A stretch of 64,000 nt of DNA from Psychrobacter sp. NZS113 (GCF_015864825.1 NZ_JADYWL010000006.1:1-64000), one strand, 5' to 3'. Positions 33,916-43,635 are shown, counted from the stretch's first letter. Program-made: numbers and translations. Notes: generated from the letters alone by a model not told the origin.

Positions 33916-34470
33916 GCCTAAGATTTTCCATTGACCGTCTATTTCTTGTAGCTCGTAAGTCAAGGGTGCAGGCTCACTCTGTCCTTTTAGCATCAGTTCA
34001 CCAGTGATGGTGGCACGAGTTTTGTCATCATTGTATTGAGTATCGGTAATGGTGACACCTTCAACGGTTTGCTGAAAGGCAGACTGGGTCTTAGCCAACT
34101 CTTCTTCAAAGTTTGCCATGTCTACTTCATAGTATCCAGCGGCTTGCTTTACATCACCGTAGTACAGGCTATCCAGTGCTTTTTTAACCGTATCTTCTGG
34201 TGTGCCAGTTTCGGTAGGATTGGTGACTAGGCTTTTTTGCTGAGTAGCGTCTTTATTACTATCAGCTGCTTTGTCATCATCAGCTACTTCTTCGCTGTCA
34301 GCTACTATTTCATCGTCAGTTGCACTATGAGAATCGCCCACTTCTACTTTGTGCACTGTTTGTTCTGCATCGACATCATTGCTACAACCGCTCAGAAGCA
34401 ATCCAGTACTCAGCAGACCAGTCGCAAATAAGATTGGTAAACGTGGAAGTATCAGCTTTTTAGTCATCAT
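33913..34470 (-). CDS. Lipoprotein with DUF4878-like domain
   Basis: This 185-residue protein has a lipoprotein signal (LPILFATGLLSTGLLLSGCSN, lipobox LSGC). A low-complexity Asp/Glu/Ser/Ala linker follows (about 35-80). The C-terminal NTF2-like domain, GTPEDTVKKALDSLYYGDVKQAAGYY and TYELQEIDGQWKIL, resembles DUF4878/lumazine-type small lipoproteins. It is expected at the envelope; function is unknown. It sits alone downstream of murJ on the same strand with 120 bp between them. Confidence 0.72.
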   Translation of the reverse strand: MMTKKLILPRLPILFATGLLSTGLLLSGCSNDVDAEQTVHKVEVGDSHSATDDEIVADSEEVADDDKAADSNKDATQQKSLVTNPTETGTPEDTVKKALDSLYYGDVKQAAGYYEVDMANFEEELAKTQSAFQQTVEGVTITDTQYNDDKTRATITGELMLKGQSEPAPLTYELQEIDGQWKILG

Positions 34471-34590
34471 CGGGCCTCAAAATTTATTTATTAATGCATA
34501 AGCTATTATGACAATTATTCATACTGAACACTGTCAGTTCTCATGCCAAGCTTGTTTTGGTTTCGTAAGTTAAGGCCTTGTTTGGTATGT

Positions 34591-36141
34591 TTAGCCATGC
34601 TTTAGTTGGCGAGGGCGGAAGCCTGTAGCGAGTAATACCACACCATAGACCAAAGCACCCACGGCACACATAATGATTAGAGCGGCAATACGTCGCCACT
34701 GAGCATCATCGGTAGGGAAGTACGGCAACATGAAATACAGCACTGCAATCATCGCAGTTGTAGAAATTGCAAACTGGGCAAACAGTTTTTTCCAGTGGCT
34801 GCCAAAACGGAAAATATCGCGCTTATGCAAGAAATAATACAATAGCCCTGCGTTCACAAATGCCGCACCTGTGGTTGCTAACGCCAAACCACCGTGTAGT
34901 GGAATCTCTAAAAAATAGAAAATACCAATAAATATAACACTAAAGACCATATTGGCTATGACGGAGATGATACCGATTTTTACAGGCGTTCGAGTGTCTT
35001 GACGTGCAAAAAATGCAGGGGCAAATATCTTAATCAACATAAATCCTAAGATACCACCAGCCATACTACGCAATGCCAGCGAGCTCATTTGTGCATCACG
35101 CAAGGTAAATTCACCACGCAAAAACAACGCTTGCATCAATACATCTGCAAGCACAAACAGCGCCGCTGATGCCGGAACACCTACTAATATGATTAAGCGT
35201 GCCGCCCAATCAATCGTCTTTTTAAAGCTAACGTCATCTTGCTTGGCTTCACTTTTAGACAAACTTGGCAAAATAACCGTACCAATTGCGACACCAATCA
35301 ATCCTAGTGGTAGCTCGCTCATACGTTCTGCAGTGTATAACCAAGAAACCGACCCACCAATCATCAATGATGCAAAAACGGTGTTCAGTAGTAAGTTAAT
35401 TTGAGTGACAGAAACACCAAAAATAGCAGGGAGCATGAGCTTTAAAATGCGGCGAACGCCTTCATGCTGAAAATCAATCTTTGGAGCGACCAATAGTTTT
35501 TGTTGCCATAGTTGTGGTAGCTGTAGCAAAAACTGTAGCAGCCCTGCGATAGCGACGGCATAGCCGAGTGCCATGATAGGTGTGTCGAACATTGGTGCAA
35601 AAATCAGTGCGCCACCAATCATGCATAAGTTTAATAATACTGGTGCAAATGCTGGTGCAGCGAATCGTCCGTAGCTTTGCAAAATACTACTGGCAAAAGC
35701 CGTCATGGAAATAAATAGCAAATATGGAAAGGTCAGGCGCAGTAATTCAGCGGTGATGGCAAATTTATCAGGTTGATCGGCGAAGCCGGGTGCAAACAAC
35801 GTCACGACCCAAGGCGCGATTAAAATCACCACGACCGTCAGCATAGATAAAACCATCAACAGTGCACCTGAAGTACGACTGACTAAAATCTGTACTTGCT
35901 GAAGGTTATATTTTTCTTTGTATTCGGATAGAACAGGTACAAAAGCTTGGCTAAAAGCGCCTTCTGCAAATAGACGTCGCAAAAAATTGGGTATCTTAAA
36001 GGCGACCAAAAAGGCATCCATCAGACCACCAGCGCCAAAAACACCTAACAATACGACATCACGTACTAGGCCTAAAATACGAGACAGCATGGTCATACTG
36101 CTGACCACCATGGTTGAACGAAATAACCGACTTTTTGCCAT
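34591..36141 (-). CDS. murJ: Lipid II flippase MurJ
   Basis: This 516-residue protein has 13-14 hydrophobic segments and the MVSSMTMLSRILGLVRDVVLLG-like start of MurJ. Other family marks are DAFLVAFKIPNFLRRLFAEGAFSQAFVPV with its charged central-cavity residues and ILQSYGRFAAPAFAPVLLN. It flips lipid II across the inner membrane for peptidoglycan synthesis. ampD lies upstream on the same strand, with a 135-bp gap. In several gammaproteobacteria murJ and ribF are close, as here. Confidence 0.94.
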   Translation of the reverse strand: MAKSRLFRSTMVVSSMTMLSRILGLVRDVVLLGVFGAGGLMDAFLVAFKIPNFLRRLFAEGAFSQAFVPVLSEYKEKYNLQQVQILVSRTSGALLMVLSMLTVVVILIAPWVVTLFAPGFADQPDKFAITAELLRLTFPYLLFISMTAFASSILQSYGRFAAPAFAPVLLNLCMIGGALIFAPMFDTPIMALGYAVAIAGLLQFLLQLPQLWQQKLLVAPKIDFQHEGVRRILKLMLPAIFGVSVTQINLLLNTVFASLMIGGSVSWLYTAERMSELPLGLIGVAIGTVILPSLSKSEAKQDDVSFKKTIDWAARLIILVGVPASAALFVLADVLMQALFLRGEFTLRDAQMSSLALRSMAGGILGFMLIKIFAPAFFARQDTRTPVKIGIISVIANMVFSVIFIGIFYFLEIPLHGGLALATTGAAFVNAGLLYYFLHKRDIFRFGSHWKKLFAQFAISTTAMIAVLYFMLPYFPTDDAQWRRIAALIIMCAVGALVYGVVLLATGFRPRQLKHG

Positions 36142-36276
36142 GAGAACCTATCTTGCTAAGTTGTATTGGGTTGTGTGCTGATTTGCTGTGTTGAAAAACT
36201 GATGAATTATATCACTTTCATAATCGAGATAAATGGATTGAATGTGGAATATGACATGTGGAAAAAATACGCTTTT

Positions 36277-36864
36277 TTATTTTAATAAAATAGCAACGTT
36301 TTCACGCAGTTTTGTCCATTCAAAATAATCACCGGGATCGGTCTTACGTCCTGGCGCAATATCGCTATGACCTGTCAAGTGACGACGAGTTTTAGGATAA
36401 GCCTCATAGATAGCACTGACGACCTGTGCGAGACTGTCATATTGCATATCAGTGAAAGGCGTAAAATCCGACCCTTCAAGTTCAATACCAATGCTATAAT
36501 TGTTACATTCCGGTCGTCCCAAATAGCTTGATCGACCGGCATGCCAAGCGCGCTCGTTAAAGTTCACAAACTGAGTAATCGCGCCATCACGCTCGATAAA
36601 TAGATGCGCCGAGACTTCCGCACCTTCTATGGTCTGGAAATAAGGATGGGCATTCCAATCTAGTTGATTGGTAAACAGCGCCTTAACGTAGTGAGTGCCA
36701 TCAGTGTCGCAAGCGCCGAACTCATTGGGTGGCAAGCTGATATTATGAATGACGACAGTGTCGATATTCATATCTACTGGTCGCATATTTTTATTAGGCG
36801 ATGCGAGCCATGTGGCTGCAGATAATAAGCCATCTTTAATAGTCATTGAGGATGATTTGGACAT
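36277..36864 (-). CDS. ampD: N-acetyl-anhydromuramyl-L-alanine amidase AmpD
   Basis: About 195 residues from the Met at 36864 (MSKSSSM), supported by AAGAGAA upstream; an in-frame Met at 36912 is less likely. Zinc-ligand motifs of the AmpD type are VVIHNISLPP, HLTGHSDIAPGRKTDPGDYFEW, and the central ERDGAITQFVNFNERAWHAG. It cleaves anhydro-muropeptides in the cytoplasm during wall recycling. It processes products of the lytic transglycosylase encoded at 22708 and influences beta-lactamase induction where AmpR exists. Confidence 0.93.
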   Translation of the reverse strand: MSKSSSMTIKDGLLSAATWLASPNKNMRPVDMNIDTVVIHNISLPPNEFGACDTDGTHYVKALFTNQLDWNAHPYFQTIEGAEVSAHLFIERDGAITQFVNFNERAWHAGRSSYLGRPECNNYSIGIELEGSDFTPFTDMQYDSLAQVVSAIYEAYPKTRRHLTGHSDIAPGRKTDPGDYFEWTKLRENVAILLK

Positions 36865-37029
36865 AATATTCTCTTTTACTCGAAATTTATCAAACACGCC
36901 CCAGAGATTCAAACGATCTAGGTCGAAAACGGGTTTTGGATTGTTTTATTTAACACTACAGTAGACATTATTAGTCAGCCCCTAATCACGCTATCAGCGT
37001 ATGAATAATAACGTGCGAGGTTTTATCTC

Positions 37030-39216
37030 ATGGCTCCAAAGCCTATGTCTTTATCAGTTGATTGTACCTTAACAATAACTTGCCAACGAGCATGTTTGCC
37101 ACTTGCTATTGCTGGGTTACTATTCTCTGGCCAAGCACAGGCTTTTTTGCCCACGCCAGACTCGCTAGTAATGACAGGTGAGTTGGCGAATGAGCCACAA
37201 ACACCGATAGATAGTAATGCGGCACATCCTGTGGCATATAATATGCCACAGGATGGCGCTGACGAAGAAACCAATAGCACGCAAAGTATGCAAGGCCTAC
37301 AAGACAGCAGTGCTCAATCGTTATTAGCCACGTGGCGCACACAAGCAAAAACAGAAAATCTGGCACAGCATACAACATGGCGACGATTACTGTATTTCTT
37401 TGATGATCAAAAGAACTTAATTGGTAAGAAAAAAAACACCAGCATGGTTAGTGATGCTGATTTCTTCTTAAGTAAAAACGGTCGGAGTGATTCAGGTGCA
37501 GAGCTTGATGCGCTGCTTGTTGCCCTTGCCGACGAAATGCAGGCCGCTACTAATCAGCAGACCGCTAATAAAAATTCTACCCAAACACATGATGGTCATT
37601 CTGTTAGTAATCGTGCGGTCGATCGCAACTCTGTACTATGCCGTTTTCCAGCGCGAGTACAATGGCTGACTGATACGTTGAGTATTGACGACACTGTGCT
37701 ACAAGCTGATTGTCCAGAGCTGGATGAGTGGATGCAAATGATGGCACCTGAGCAGCTGTCTCTCATGTTTGCACAGGAATATTTGGACAATCCTCTTTCA
37801 GCGTTTGCTCATACTCTACTGCGTATCGACTCAAAAGAAAGCGTCGCTGATCCTAGCCAAATTCATCACGCTCATGCGCTGAATTATACGGTAGATGGCA
37901 ATCCTGAGGACAGCTTTCCGGTATATTCCGTCAAGTCAATGATTGGTGCTTATGACAGCCTTATCGAGATTGACCCTTATCCTCAAAAGCTCGTTAATTA
38001 TCTACAGGGAGATGAGCGCGATACGTGGACCTATCAATTGGATTTGACACCAAGCGAAGTTCAGCAAATCATGTTGCATGTCTGGGAAACCAAGGATTTG
38101 AAGTTACCGTATTACTTCACCACAGATAATTGCGCGTCTGAAGTGTTACGTCTAATTGACGTAGTGCGCCCGCAGCAGCATTTATTAAGTAGATTGCCTT
38201 ATGCGGTCATTCCCTCAGATGTCGTGCAGTTGCTCAATAATGAAGGCTTGCTTGCCAGCAGTATTTACACGCCAGCAGATAGTACCTTGCGCCAATCTCA
38301 GTTAAATAAAGTGAAGCAGCAACGTGAGCAACTCGGCTACCAGAGCAGCGCCACACAGACGATTGATGAGATTAAATCTGCTCAGCTCAATGCTGTTTCG
38401 AGCATGTCAGCTGATAAGCAAACATTACTGCCGACTAGCATCGTTGTATCAGACAATAACCCTATTGACAGACATCCTCTAACATTGGGGGGCATCGGGA
38501 TAGGGCAGCGTGGTGACAATAGCTATATCGATTTGGGCTTGCGGGCAGGATTCCATGATACGCTTGACCGCTCTTCAGGATATCCACAGTTTTTCAATCT
38601 AGAGGGTATTGCGGCGACCTTACGTTTATATGACACGGATAATGATAAAGACAATCAGCCAAAAAATGTGGTCTTGCAAAATGCCACTTTAATTAGCGGT
38701 CGTTCTTTTAATCCCGTTAACTCTGCTAAAAAAGGTAAAACGTGGGGCGCAAGCATCGAAGCGACGCGCGTCAATGACGGCTCGCAGGAAGATGGTACAG
38801 ACCATTTAGTGGGGAGCGTAGGCTATGAGACAGGGTGGTCTTGGGCATTTGGAACGCCTAATGCAGGAACTGGTGAGATGCCGCCGCAGTTATGCTACAC
38901 CTTGTTGTCCGGCACGACGCAAGTAGGTCGCGGTATCAATAAAGGCTTTCGTGTCGGTGCAGGCGTGAATGCGGGCTGTCGTTATCAGATTAACAATCAG
39001 TTACGCGCGCAGGCTGAATTGCAACTGCCATATTGGTATCATGGCAGCAGCGATGAGTCGGACGTCCGTGGTCACTATTGGCAACCAATATCGACGCTAG
39101 GTCTGCAATATGATATTGATAAAAAACAAGCATTACGTATCAATGCTAACTATGATTGGCAAGATCGTGTTGATACCAATGAAGATGTACAGCTGTCGTA
39201 CAGGCGTTATTTTTAA
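37030..39216 (+). CDS. DUF4105 / Lnb-like envelope protein with beta-barrel-like C-terminus
   Basis: This 728-residue protein has a signal peptide (ACLPLAIAGLLFSGQAQA). The DUF4105 domain spans about 195-410 and carries AFAHTLLRID with His261 and YYFTTDNCASEVLRLID with Cys368. The same His/Cys arrangement is found in the NlpC/P60-like DUF4105 (Lnb-type) proteins. Lnb has been described as an alternative lipoprotein N-acyltransferase. The remaining residues to 728 have alternating beta strands ending in an aromatic (YRRYF), like an outer-membrane barrel. The substrate here is not established. It is transcribed alone. Confidence 0.75.
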   Translation: MAPKPMSLSVDCTLTITCQRACLPLAIAGLLFSGQAQAFLPTPDSLVMTGELANEPQTPIDSNAAHPVAYNMPQDGADEETNSTQSMQGLQDSSAQSLLATWRTQAKTENLAQHTTWRRLLYFFDDQKNLIGKKKNTSMVSDADFFLSKNGRSDSGAELDALLVALADEMQAATNQQTANKNSTQTHDGHSVSNRAVDRNSVLCRFPARVQWLTDTLSIDDTVLQADCPELDEWMQMMAPEQLSLMFAQEYLDNPLSAFAHTLLRIDSKESVADPSQIHHAHALNYTVDGNPEDSFPVYSVKSMIGAYDSLIEIDPYPQKLVNYLQGDERDTWTYQLDLTPSEVQQIMLHVWETKDLKLPYYFTTDNCASEVLRLIDVVRPQQHLLSRLPYAVIPSDVVQLLNNEGLLASSIYTPADSTLRQSQLNKVKQQREQLGYQSSATQTIDEIKSAQLNAVSSMSADKQTLLPTSIVVSDNNPIDRHPLTLGGIGIGQRGDNSYIDLGLRAGFHDTLDRSSGYPQFFNLEGIAATLRLYDTDNDKDNQPKNVVLQNATLISGRSFNPVNSAKKGKTWGASIEATRVNDGSQEDGTDHLVGSVGYETGWSWAFGTPNAGTGEMPPQLCYTLLSGTTQVGRGINKGFRVGAGVNAGCRYQINNQLRAQAELQLPYWYHGSSDESDVRGHYWQPISTLGLQYDIDKKQALRINANYDWQDRVDTNEDVQLSYRRYF

Positions 39217-39328
39217 TTTGATACCTTTATCAACCTAGCCTCTTCTAAGATAGGGTTTTCTTAGAGATGGCATTTGAATATGACGGTTGATGATATCTCC
39301 GTATATTGTGCTAAATAAAGGATATGTG

Positions 39329-40168
39329 ATGAGTAAGCAAAATTTACTGATTATTGGTCAAGGTGATATTGGATTGCCAGTGACCAATAAGCTTGCGCAG
39401 GATGGCTTGAATGTCACGGGTCTGGCTCGTGGTGAGCGGTATGTTTATGCGTTGGATGATAAAGCCATATTCAAACAAGCCGATGCATTAACGCTGACTG
39501 CCCAAGTCTTACAAGGTTTTACGCATATTGCCATTATCGTGACTCCTGACGAGTATTCGACCAGCGGCTATCAGAATAGTTACTTAGCGATTTGTCAGCA
39601 TTTGGCAAATCTTGCAGAAAATCTGACCAGCCTTGAGCGCATTGTCTTTATCTCATCAACGGGTGTCTATGGCCAAGACAATGGCGAATGGATTGACAAA
39701 GATACAACGCCGACGACTCCTGAGCGCGAAGCATCAAAGGTTATATTGCAGGCGGAACAGTCTTTGCAGCAGAGTTTCAACGATAAAGCCATCATCATTC
39801 GTCCAAGTGGTATCTATGGGCGTACGCGTCTAATGCGCCTACGTAAAGCCCGCGAGCCGCAAAAAGAGCCAGTGGCCGCTAGCCATTGGAGCAATCGAAT
39901 TATGGATCGTGATTTGGTCAATATTATTGCCAATGTATTGACCACGGAGTCGCCAGAGCCAATATATCTGGCGACTGACTATGCGCCAGTGACAACATTG
40001 GAGTTGGGTGTTTGGTTAAGTGAGCAAATAGATGAGACACCTCCTGCCATTGATAAAGAAAAAACAGCGGTTACGGGGAAACGCTTGCATAGCAACATTC
40101 CATTAGCTTGGCTAGATTATCCTGATTGGCAAGCAGGTTACCGTGATATTTTGCGCCATCAAACATAG
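39329..40168 (+). CDS. NAD(P)-binding epimerase-like protein (YeeZ-like)
   Basis: This 279-residue protein starts with a Rossmann segment NLLIIGQGDIGLPVTNKL. ERIVFISSTGVYGQDNGEW and IIIRPSGIYGRTRLMRLR follow, typical of the atypical short-chain dehydrogenase/epimerase group containing YeeZ. The exact reaction is not known. The start at 39329 (MSKQNLL) has AAGGATAT upstream and is preferred over the earlier in-frame codon at 39287. A 174-bp inverted-repeat element begins 3 bp after the stop. Confidence 0.8.
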   Translation: MSKQNLLIIGQGDIGLPVTNKLAQDGLNVTGLARGERYVYALDDKAIFKQADALTLTAQVLQGFTHIAIIVTPDEYSTSGYQNSYLAICQHLANLAENLTSLERIVFISSTGVYGQDNGEWIDKDTTPTTPEREASKVILQAEQSLQQSFNDKAIIIRPSGIYGRTRLMRLRKAREPQKEPVAASHWSNRIMDRDLVNIIANVLTTESPEPIYLATDYAPVTTLELGVWLSEQIDETPPAIDKEKTAVTGKRLHSNIPLAWLDYPDWQAGYRDILRHQT

Positions 40169-40171
40169 TAC

Positions 40172-40345
40172 TAGGGCATGTCCTCGATCTGAACATTAAG
40201 CTTTAAATGGGCTAAAAATGGTTAAATATTTGCTAAACTGCATCAAGTAGCTTGCTAATATCTCGATATTATTTGTACTACTTTCCTTGTTTGGCTGCAA
40301 TTTATCTCATTTTTATCACCATTTTCAAATTGAGAACACGCCCTA
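40172..40345. repeat. 174-bp inverted-repeat element (MITE family B), copy 2
   Basis: Same length and orientation as 17337-17510, with similar ends (TAGGGCATGTCCTCG... and ...TGAGAACACGCCCTA) and long matching interior, including CTCATTTTTATCACCATTTT near the right end. It again lies directly downstream of a stop codon. Sequence drift between the copies suggests they are not a very recent pair. Confidence 0.7.
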
Positions 40346-40507
40346 CATCAAAAAAGTAAGCGTCGTCGTGTCCAAGTTGGTTTGGTCTACAATGTGTAGT
40401 ACTGGCGTTCGTGTTCCTCGCTACTCTAATTTTTGTGAATGGTATAAGATGACCGTTAGATCTGATTTGCCTTATTCGTTTTATATTTTATAGTCTATGG
40501 AGCTCTC

Positions 40508-41533
40508 ATGACCCAGCCTTCTACTTCTGATAATCGCTTATCCAGTGCTAACATCGTAGCAGCAGGTGGCAAGCGTACAGAAGGCAGTGCTGAGCAGTCG
40601 CCTGTTTTTGCTGATAGTAAACAACCTGCCATCGTGCATCCTAACTTTGATCCTAAGCAGTCTCCACTTGATCCAGCAAGGCCGTTGACTGATATTCCAG
40701 AGCCCGCACGTCGTCTAAATACTCAGCTACGTCGTTTATATGGTAACGCTGCCCGTTTTTATCAGCCCAATAAAGACAGCCTATCGAAGTGGGCGTTGAT
40801 TGCTTCAGAAGACTTGGGTGAGTATCTGTCACTTCTGAGTGCAGCAGAGCTCGCAGAGTTTCCGGACAGCTTTTATCATAATAATAGCGAGCAACCGTTG
40901 TTATCAGCATTAACGAATATGACGTTATTAGATATGTCAGATATTCAGCAAGCGCTTCAGGCTTATCCAAAACTACATCGTTATGGTTTCACGCTTGCTA
41001 ATAGTCCGTTAAGCTCTGCTCTGAATGGTGATGATGACAGTAACCGCAATACCAGTAGCAGTAGTGTTAAAGACGCTTCAGCCTCGCTGCGTGCATTGAC
41101 CAAACGTTATAATCCTGATGAATTACTCAGCAGTATCTATGCTGATGATTGGCAAGTGATTTTGCAGCCGGAGCAGTTTGAGACAGGCGAGGGTAGTCTG
41201 GCCACTGATATCATGGCGTGTAGTGTTGCGGTCCATGCATTGCAGCAGTGCAGTACGCGCAAAAGTATCAATCACAGCTATAGCGCAGCGCAAATTTGTC
41301 AGCATGTCCGCAGTTATCTGCTCAGTCAGGTCATCTGTGAGCCATCGCAGCGTCATGCATACCGTCAGGTGCGTCTATTTACTGGACACATTATTGTTGC
41401 TGCTTATCACTTGGGCTGGGAGATACAAGTGAGTCATGATGGTCAGTGCTATTTCAATCTCTCATCACGCAGTGGTCTATTGACCCGTTATCCTAATATG
41501 CAGGATTACGACATCAATGGTTGGTCAAGCTGA
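40508..41533 (+). CDS. Protein of unknown function, lineage-restricted
   Basis: I recognise no domain in this 341-residue protein. About 70 polar, disordered-looking N-terminal residues precede a mainly helical part with LRRLYGNAARFYQPNKDSLSKWALIASEDLGEYLSLLS. A Ser/Asn/Asp-rich linker (about 175-193) follows, then a C-terminal helical part with LFTGHIIVAAYHLGWE. No signal peptide or membrane segment is seen. GGAGCTCTC precedes the ATG. It lies 61 bp upstream of pyrE on the same strand and may be co-transcribed with it. Confidence 0.6.
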   Translation: MTQPSTSDNRLSSANIVAAGGKRTEGSAEQSPVFADSKQPAIVHPNFDPKQSPLDPARPLTDIPEPARRLNTQLRRLYGNAARFYQPNKDSLSKWALIASEDLGEYLSLLSAAELAEFPDSFYHNNSEQPLLSALTNMTLLDMSDIQQALQAYPKLHRYGFTLANSPLSSALNGDDDSNRNTSSSSVKDASASLRALTKRYNPDELLSSIYADDWQVILQPEQFETGEGSLATDIMACSVAVHALQQCSTRKSINHSYSAAQICQHVRSYLLSQVICEPSQRHAYRQVRLFTGHIIVAAYHLGWEIQVSHDGQCYFNLSSRSGLLTRYPNMQDYDINGWSS

Positions 41534-41594
41534 TCAATAATGCGTACAATAATGCCAATTTTTTGCCCTCATTTTTGTTAACAGGAACGCCTTC

Positions 41595-42317
41595 ATGTCC
41601 AATGCCCATGTATCTAATACTTCAGCACCTAATGCTCAACCTACTTTTTCATCGCATCAATTCATTCAATTGGCTTTAGATAACCAAGTGCTTAAGTTCG
41701 GTGAGTTTGTTCTTAAGTCTGGTCGTATTAGTCCATACTTTTTTAATGCAGGTTTGCTGGCGACAGGTGAGATGCTATCGTTGTTAGCACGTGGTTATGC
41801 TGACGCTTTAGCTGAGCAGATGGCCGCGACCAATAATGGTACCGATGAGCAAGAGCTGGTCATTTTTGGTGCCGCTTATAAAGGCATTCCATTCGTTGCT
41901 GCCACCGCACAAGCGCTATGGAACCATCATGGTATCAATGCTAAATGGGGTTACAATCGTAAAGAAGCCAAAACTCATGGCGAAGGTGGTAACTTGGTGG
42001 GTGCTGATGTCAATGGCAAAGCAGTTTGGGTATTAGATGATGTCATTACAGCTGGCACGGCCATGCGTGAAGTGGTTGAGATATTAGAGCAAGCGGGCGC
42101 AAGCGTTGCAGGTATCATTGTCGCTCTTGATCGTAAAGAAAAAGGTCAAGCTGAGCATTCTGCTATTCAAGAGTTGGCCTCGACCTTAGGAGTACCAGTG
42201 CGTGCACTCATCGATATTGATGATTTAATCAGCTATCTAGCAGATGACAATAGCCAATACAAAGATGCGACTCAGCTTGCAAAAATGCAGCATTATCGCA
42301 CGCAGTACGGCGTATAA
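41595..42317 (+). CDS. pyrE: Orotate phosphoribosyltransferase
   Basis: This 240-residue protein has the PRPP-binding loop VWVLDDVITAGTAMREV and the N-terminal VLKFGEFVLKSGRISPYFFNAG strand typical of PyrE. GAAYKGIPFVAATAQAL follows. It joins orotate to PRPP to give OMP in pyrimidine synthesis. About 20 N-terminal residues (Asn/Ser/Ala-rich) are extra relative to E. coli. AGGAACG upstream supports the start. Confidence 0.95.
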   Translation: MSNAHVSNTSAPNAQPTFSSHQFIQLALDNQVLKFGEFVLKSGRISPYFFNAGLLATGEMLSLLARGYADALAEQMAATNNGTDEQELVIFGAAYKGIPFVAATAQALWNHHGINAKWGYNRKEAKTHGEGGNLVGADVNGKAVWVLDDVITAGTAMREVVEILEQAGASVAGIIVALDRKEKGQAEHSAIQELASTLGVPVRALIDIDDLISYLADDNSQYKDATQLAKMQHYRTQYGV

Positions 42318-42428
42318 TTTGTCATAGATGGCTTTATGAGTGAGCATATTTCATGCTGAATAGATGGTGTTTCCCTATTTAACCGCTTATACCTGCCTAT
42401 TAATAATACAACGTAAGTGAGTTTTGTT

Positions 42429-43400
42429 ATGAGTCTAGAAAATCAAAAAAAATCGTTAAACATACTCGTTATTATGGATCCTATCGAGCAGGTTAATTAT
42501 AAAAAAGACACTACCTTAGCTATGATGTGGTCAGCACAAGATCGCGGGCATAGCCTAGGATACTGTCAGATTCATGACCTTTGGTTGGATCGTGGGCAGT
42601 TGATGGTCGATACGCAGCCAGTAACGGTAAAGCGTGATCCAGCAGATTTTTATACATTGGGTGATAAAACGACAGCACCAGTCAGTGATTATGACGTGAT
42701 TTTGATGCGTAAAGATCCACCGTTTGATATGCGTTTTATCTATACAACCTATATGCTCGATCATGCAAAAGCGGCAGGCGTACTCGTGGTCAACGATCCG
42801 CAAGCCATCCGTGATTGTAATGAAAAACTATTTGCCACTTGGTTCAGCGACTATATGAGCCCAACGATTGTGACCAGCAAACAGGCGCACATCCGCAAGT
42901 TCATTGCTGAGCAGCAAGATGTGATCGTCAAACCCCTAGATGGTATGGGCGGTACAGGTATCTTCCGTCTGACTGCTGATAGCCCCAATATTGGTGTCAC
43001 ACTAGAAGTATTGACGGAGTTAGAGACGCTGCCAATTATGGCACAGCGTTATTTACCAGAGATTGTCGAGGGCGATAAACGTGTATTAATCGTCGATGGT
43101 GTGGTGGTAGATTATAGTTTGGCTCGTATTCCAACCAAAGGCGAGACCCGTGGTAATCTAGCTGCTGGTGGTAGTGGTGTTGCTATGCCGTTGACTGATA
43201 TCGAACGTCAAGTGGCAGAGGTAGTAGCACCTATTGTGAAAGAAAAAGGTCTTATGTTCGTTGGCTTAGATCTCATCGGTGGTCGTATTACTGAGATTAA
43301 CGTTACCAGTCCGACTTGTGTACGCGAGATTGATGATCAGTGTGGTACAGACATTGCAACGGATTTCATTATCGCTATCGAAAATAAATTCACGATTTGA
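42429..43400 (+). CDS. gshB: Glutathione synthetase
   Basis: About 323 residues from the ATG at 42429; a GTG four codons earlier (42417) is the alternative. The ATP-grasp enzyme shows ILVIMDPIEQVNYKKDTT at the N-terminus, ILMRKDPPFDMRFIYTTYML, VIVKPLDGMGGTGIFR and NVTSPTCVREID. It adds glycine to gamma-glutamylcysteine to form glutathione. gshA is not in the window. Confidence 0.95.
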   Translation: MSLENQKKSLNILVIMDPIEQVNYKKDTTLAMMWSAQDRGHSLGYCQIHDLWLDRGQLMVDTQPVTVKRDPADFYTLGDKTTAPVSDYDVILMRKDPPFDMRFIYTTYMLDHAKAAGVLVVNDPQAIRDCNEKLFATWFSDYMSPTIVTSKQAHIRKFIAEQQDVIVKPLDGMGGTGIFRLTADSPNIGVTLEVLTELETLPIMAQRYLPEIVEGDKRVLIVDGVVVDYSLARIPTKGETRGNLAAGGSGVAMPLTDIERQVAEVVAPIVKEKGLMFVGLDLIGGRITEINVTSPTCVREIDDQCGTDIATDFIIAIENKFTI

Positions 43401-43472
43401 GCATCGTAGTAATGATAGAGTGATTTATCATTAAGGTATGTGCACAATGATAAAAAAATAGTTGTGCTAAGC

Positions 43473-43579
43473 TATAGTCATTCCACTATAAAAGTATTAC
43501 AGCGTTAACCTTGCTTGAAGTATCACATATACATCTACACTCGGTTGCCTTGTACTACTTTTAAATTGAATTGACTATA
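43473..43579. repeat. ~107-bp inverted-repeat element (MITE family A), copy 3
   Basis: Bounded by TATAGTC (43473-43479) and GACTATA (43573-43579), with TTAAATTGAATTGACTATA at the right end and CCTTGTAC inside, matching copy 1 in order and orientation. It lies between gshB and murG in an otherwise empty region. Confidence 0.6.
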
Positions 43580-43635
43580 TCTTATCGAAACGTGATTGAA
43601 GATGTCGATTCTATCGATGTTAAAGCGTATTTATA

